Under the pieces are notes generated by a model. That model was not told the DNA's origin, ran no database searches, and saw only the letters and a list, made by a program, of their open reading frames with translations. Made by a program: the position numbers and the translations under genes. Positions 9,198 through 12,222 of a stretch of DNA of 12,222 nt are shown here, piece by piece. Origin of the DNA: Physocladia obscura (taxonomy: Eukaryota; Chytridiomycota; Chytridiomycetes; Chytridiales; Chytriomycetaceae); the NCBI GenBank assembly GCA_027596945.1, contig JADGJH010000408.1:1-12222 (forward strand), written 5' to 3'. How positions within the stretch are numbered: position 1 is the stretch's first letter; each line of letters starts with the position of its first letter.

Positions 9198-11075
9198 ATG
9201 GCGAAAAACAACTCATTCCTCCGAATTGTCGTCTTGTTTCTTACCAGTTTTACGGCGGCAGCCGTTTACGATCTGGAACAAAAGACAACAATAGTACACC
9301 GGCGTTTCGATTTCCGACAGTCACTTAAGGCTCCGTATTTAACTCAGGCGAAACTGCGGCTGACGAGTAGCAGCGACATAGTGGATTCTCAACATAGCAT
9401 CCCACATTTTGAATTAGGCGGCCGTGAGTATTTCTCAATTATTTTCTGAAATTACTTCGTTTTAAAAACCAAAATCAATAGGCGCATTGGTAGATACTGG
9501 TCGAGTGAGGTTGACACAAGGAACGCCAAACGAGCGAGGATCTGCATGGTGTTTGGAGCCAAATCCGCATCGCGAATGGCAGCTAAATGTGGTAGTGAAA
9601 GTTACCGGACCTCCTGCACGCCGGCAGTTCAGCGCGGGGGGAGAAGGTTTTGCGCTGTGGTATGCAAAGGATCCAATTGCTGCAACTGCAGCATCGCCTG
9701 TTCTCGGTGGTTCCGATGAATGGGCAGGCCTCGTCGTCGCATTTCTTACTGTCCCACCTCAGCGCAGTCCACCATTTATCTATGGTTTTGCGACAGAGAA
9801 TTTGTCAACGCCAGTCTCTCTGACTCGACGCGTTGAAAATCCCCCTGAAGAAAGGCAGGAGTTTCTTGGGAAATGCCATCGTGATTACAGAAATGCTCCA
9901 CACAACGTACATTTACGGGTCACTTACGCAGCGAACACTCTCACGGTAATTTCCGTCTTTCCTCCTGTGTTTTGTTTTTCTAATTTACTCACGACACTTA
10001 ATATAGTTTGAAATGGATTTGAATCAAAATGGCCAAGCTTTTAGTGAATGTTTCAGAAAAGACAATGTTGAATTACCTATTGGTTATCATTTTGGAATAT
10101 CTGCATCCACGACGGCGTATGAACAAGGTTTTTGTTTCTATTCTATTCAATTTTTTAAGCACAATCTTTTAGATGACCACGATTTAATCAGCTTCGAACT
10201 GTACGAACTTAATCCGCTTCGGAAAAAGGTTTTATTAAATTTGTTTACTTATCTAATATCAATCTAATAGGACCAAAAAGATGAAGAGGTGAACAATGGA
10301 CTGCCAGAAGATCCTGAAGAAGTCAAGGTAAATGTGGAAAATAGATAAACAATTGAATTTATTTATTTCAGCAAATCAACGAAGCCGAAGCATTGATAAA
10401 AAAAATTGAGGCGCAAGATACTGTAAAAGAGCCAGTTCCAAAAGGATTCGAAGATGCATTCAATGTACGGTTTTTTTGATTATTTTTTTTTTTTTGCTAG
10501 TGTTATCGTTGTTTTTTGAAAACATAAATAAATTTCAGCCAGCAACGATTCTCAGTCTAATTCAAGGCCAAGAACAAATAATAAACTCCCTCAATATGGT
10601 TCGAGAAAGATTTGGGCAAGCTCCACTTACGGCAGCCCGATCGGCGGGTTATGGATTCACGCTGTCTGCAAGTCACGCACTTGTGCCACTTGGTGCTAAG
10701 ACTGACGATGTTTTCAAAAAAATTGAAGCAATGATGTATGCAAAAACTCGTTATTTTTAATATCAAAAGTTAACAAGAAAAAAAAAAAATAATAACTAAA
10801 AACTATGAAGGACACGGGCGGACGAAATTAGCGAGAATGTGCAGTTTCTTATCAAATCGATTCAAGCAGCACATGCGCGCGTTAACGATAATATACAACG
10901 TGTTGAGAAACTTGTTTCTTCCCAAGACACGCAGCTTGTCGAAACGGCTGGGCGTATCATAATGGATGATAAAAAGCAACTTCGCTCTTGGTTCGTCTAT
11001 GGAGGTTTTTTTGCTGTTGGTGGGGTTGCTTTTTATGCTTTGAGTGTTGTTGTGAGGGTTTTTAGACGAGATTGA
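9198..11075 (+). CDS. L-type lectin-like membrane protein (ERGIC-53/Emp46/47 type)
   Basis: Family members are type I membrane proteins that cycle between ER and Golgi and carry glycoprotein cargo. Exons 9198-9423, 9482-9945, 10007-10127, 10173-10228, 10271-10327, 10372-10464, 10539-10735 and 10832-11075 give 485 aa. Residues 1-22 form a signal peptide (hydrophobic core RIVVLFLTSF, Ala-rich cut site). The lectin domain spans about 33-285: HRRFDF, ERGSAW, FALWYA, CHRDYRN, YHFGIS and DDHDLISF. Cys207 and Cys245 match the conserved disulfide of the family. A charged helical stalk (290-457) and one TM (458-479) follow, then a short tail, RVFRRD. The usual calcium and mannose ligands are missing (E130 in place of Asp; no FDND loop; no GGL), so sugar binding is doubtful. 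Introns are only 42-96 nt. Confidence 0.88.
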
Positions 11076-11104
11076 GTTATTGATTGATGAAATCATAAAT
11101 TTTA
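11076..11104. other. 29-bp gap between convergent lectin and metaxin genes
   Basis: The lectin stop (TGA, 11073-11075) and metaxin stop (TAA on the minus strand, 11105-11107) face each other across 29 bp. The 3' UTRs must overlap or be extremely short. Confidence 0.7.
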
Positions 11105-12167
11105 TTACTCGTTATCAGTGGTATGAACATTTCCATTTTCATCAACAATAACAGTTTCTCCGCCAGCAAAATCATCGTTGCCATTCTTGTACACAGAGCC
11201 ATTATCCTCATTTCCCTCCTCCTCCTCCACAGCGACAATTTTGACTATTCCTTGGGAAATGACAAATCCAACAAAAAATCCCACTGCCCCGATAACAGAT
11301 GCCCACTTGTAAAAAGATTCAACTCTTGCTTCTTGTTTCCTTCTGATTCGAGCGTTCATTTCTGGATCGCCAGATTCTGAATTTGCAGCAGTGTCGGATT
11401 TGACGACAGCCTGTAACTTTGTCCAAGCAGCCTCAAACAAACTAATTAATCCAACACGCGGGTTCGTGAGAATTGAAACAATATGCAACGGCGGCGGAGT
11501 CGGACCTTTGACGGCAGCTGGATACAAAATCATCGTATTTTTCATTCGTAAAATATAGGTTGATAGCTTCGGGAAGTTAAATGTAAGAATTGCATTGAGT
11601 TTGGGGTTTGTAAGAAGAGGCAATGCATGCAAAGAAAGATGAGCATAGGCAACAGCATCGAGAGTTGTCGGTTTATCTCCGAAAAAGAAGAGTTGGTCAC
11701 CAAGTTTGTCGTTGAGAGCAGCGAACACGTCACGAGCAGAAAGATAAACCTCATTGACCAATTCTTTTTTGTCATCTAGCATCATTCTGCATATTTCATT
11801 TCTACTTTAATTCACGCTGATTCAAAGTACTCAGTTGGACTGAAATTCAATTCACAACCGCAGATTCTGATACTGTCTCTCTCTCTTACTTTCTTTTTCT
11901 CACCTATAACCTGATAAACGCTGAACAACACGTTTCTTAAGTATTTCGGGGACGTAAAACCGTTGCAAAAAGTCAAGGGATTTTGAATACACGCGCAATG
12001 TATCCTGGTTGTAATTTTTCGCGTCCAGAAAAAGTGTATGTAACCTGGCTTCATATAGTTTTGATTCGATCAAGTTTATGTAGCTTTTTTGTATTTTATA
12101 ACGGTTAGGTTCTGATATGAAATTTTTAACCTGTGCCGCAGGCAGTTCACCTGGTTGATTGGGCGAG
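11105..12167 (-). CDS. Metaxin/Sam37-like mitochondrial outer-membrane protein, 5' end missing
   Basis: Metaxin-1/Sam37 are GST-fold subunits of the SAM complex, which inserts beta-barrel proteins into the mitochondrial outer membrane. Two exons are seen: about 12167-11904 and 11786-11105, split by a 117-nt intron (GTGAG...TGCAG) that joins GY-R-MMLDDKKE in phase. The GST-C hallmark of metaxins is EVYLSARDVFAALNDKL followed by QLFFFGDKPTTLDAVAYAHL. The upstream exon has the preceding helices (YEARLHTLFLDAKNYN). Near the C-terminus, residues 161-186 of the last exon form a TM segment, WASVIGAVGFF onward. An acidic, Asn/Asp/Glu-rich tail of about 40 residues follows. The N-terminal thioredoxin-like half lies beyond the right edge. 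The 12167 boundary rests on a CTCCAG acceptor; the frame stays open to 12178. Confidence 0.85.
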
Positions 12168-12222
12168 CTGGAGCGGAGTCAACGATGCATCGAGATCGTG
12201 TCACTGTTACAAAAAAAAAAAA
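12168..12222. other. Right edge, probably metaxin intron or upstream sequence
   Basis: These 55 bp lie upstream of the proposed metaxin acceptor and end in 12 A on the plus strand. A TGA in the metaxin frame at 12181-12179 shows this is not the same exon. Nothing else is recognisable. Confidence 0.4.

Noticed and set aside
10803..11096. 97-aa open frame on the minus strand over the last lectin exon
   Set aside because: Low-complexity shadow of the helical stalk and TM coding sequence on the plus strand.
12211..12222. Terminal run of 12 A as a poly(A) tail or retroelement end
   Set aside because: Similar A and T runs are scattered through the window, and no element sequence or target duplication is seen next to it.

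Overview
The window reads as a compact nuclear chromosome segment from a fungus, most likely an early-diverging one such as a chytrid (inference). Genes are dense, AT-rich and cut by many short introns of 42-181 nt, nearly all GT-AG. ADE2 is the PurK-PurE fusion seen in fungi (also plants). The first gene matches Exportin-4, which budding and fission yeasts lack. Three pairs of genes are divergent or convergent with only 29-81 bp between coding ends. The standard genetic code fits everywhere. I see no mobile element, CRISPR array, rRNA or tRNA.

Layout, left to right. 1-3902 (-): exportin-4 (XPO4), 17 exons modelled, 3' end lost off the left edge. 3946-4957 (+): Siw14/Oca-type phosphatase, six exons, whose start lies 43 bp from the XPO4 start. 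5150-7307 (+): ADE2, six exons, 572 aa, with one GC-AG intron. 7308-7779: non-coding gap between convergent genes. 7780-9116 (-): a four-TM RING-H2 protein, five exons, 365 aa. 9198-11075 (+): an L-type lectin-like protein of the ERGIC-53/Emp46/47 type, eight exons, 485 aa, divergent from the RING gene with 81 bp between starts. 11105 to about 12167 (-): metaxin/Sam37-like protein, 5' end lost off the right edge.

The genes do not form one pathway. They cover nuclear export (XPO4), inositol pyrophosphate or phosphotyrosine hydrolysis (Siw14), purine synthesis (ADE2), membrane-bound ubiquitin ligation (RING), ER-Golgi cargo handling (lectin) and mitochondrial outer-membrane protein import (metaxin). 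The pieces most worth a second look are an imperfect inverted repeat that flanks XPO4 exon 9, a lectin fold that seems to have lost all its sugar and calcium ligands, and an uncertain C-terminal extension on the Siw14 phosphatase. I did not find a clearly new multi-gene system. All exon models were made by eye from reading frame, splice consensus and recalled family conservation.
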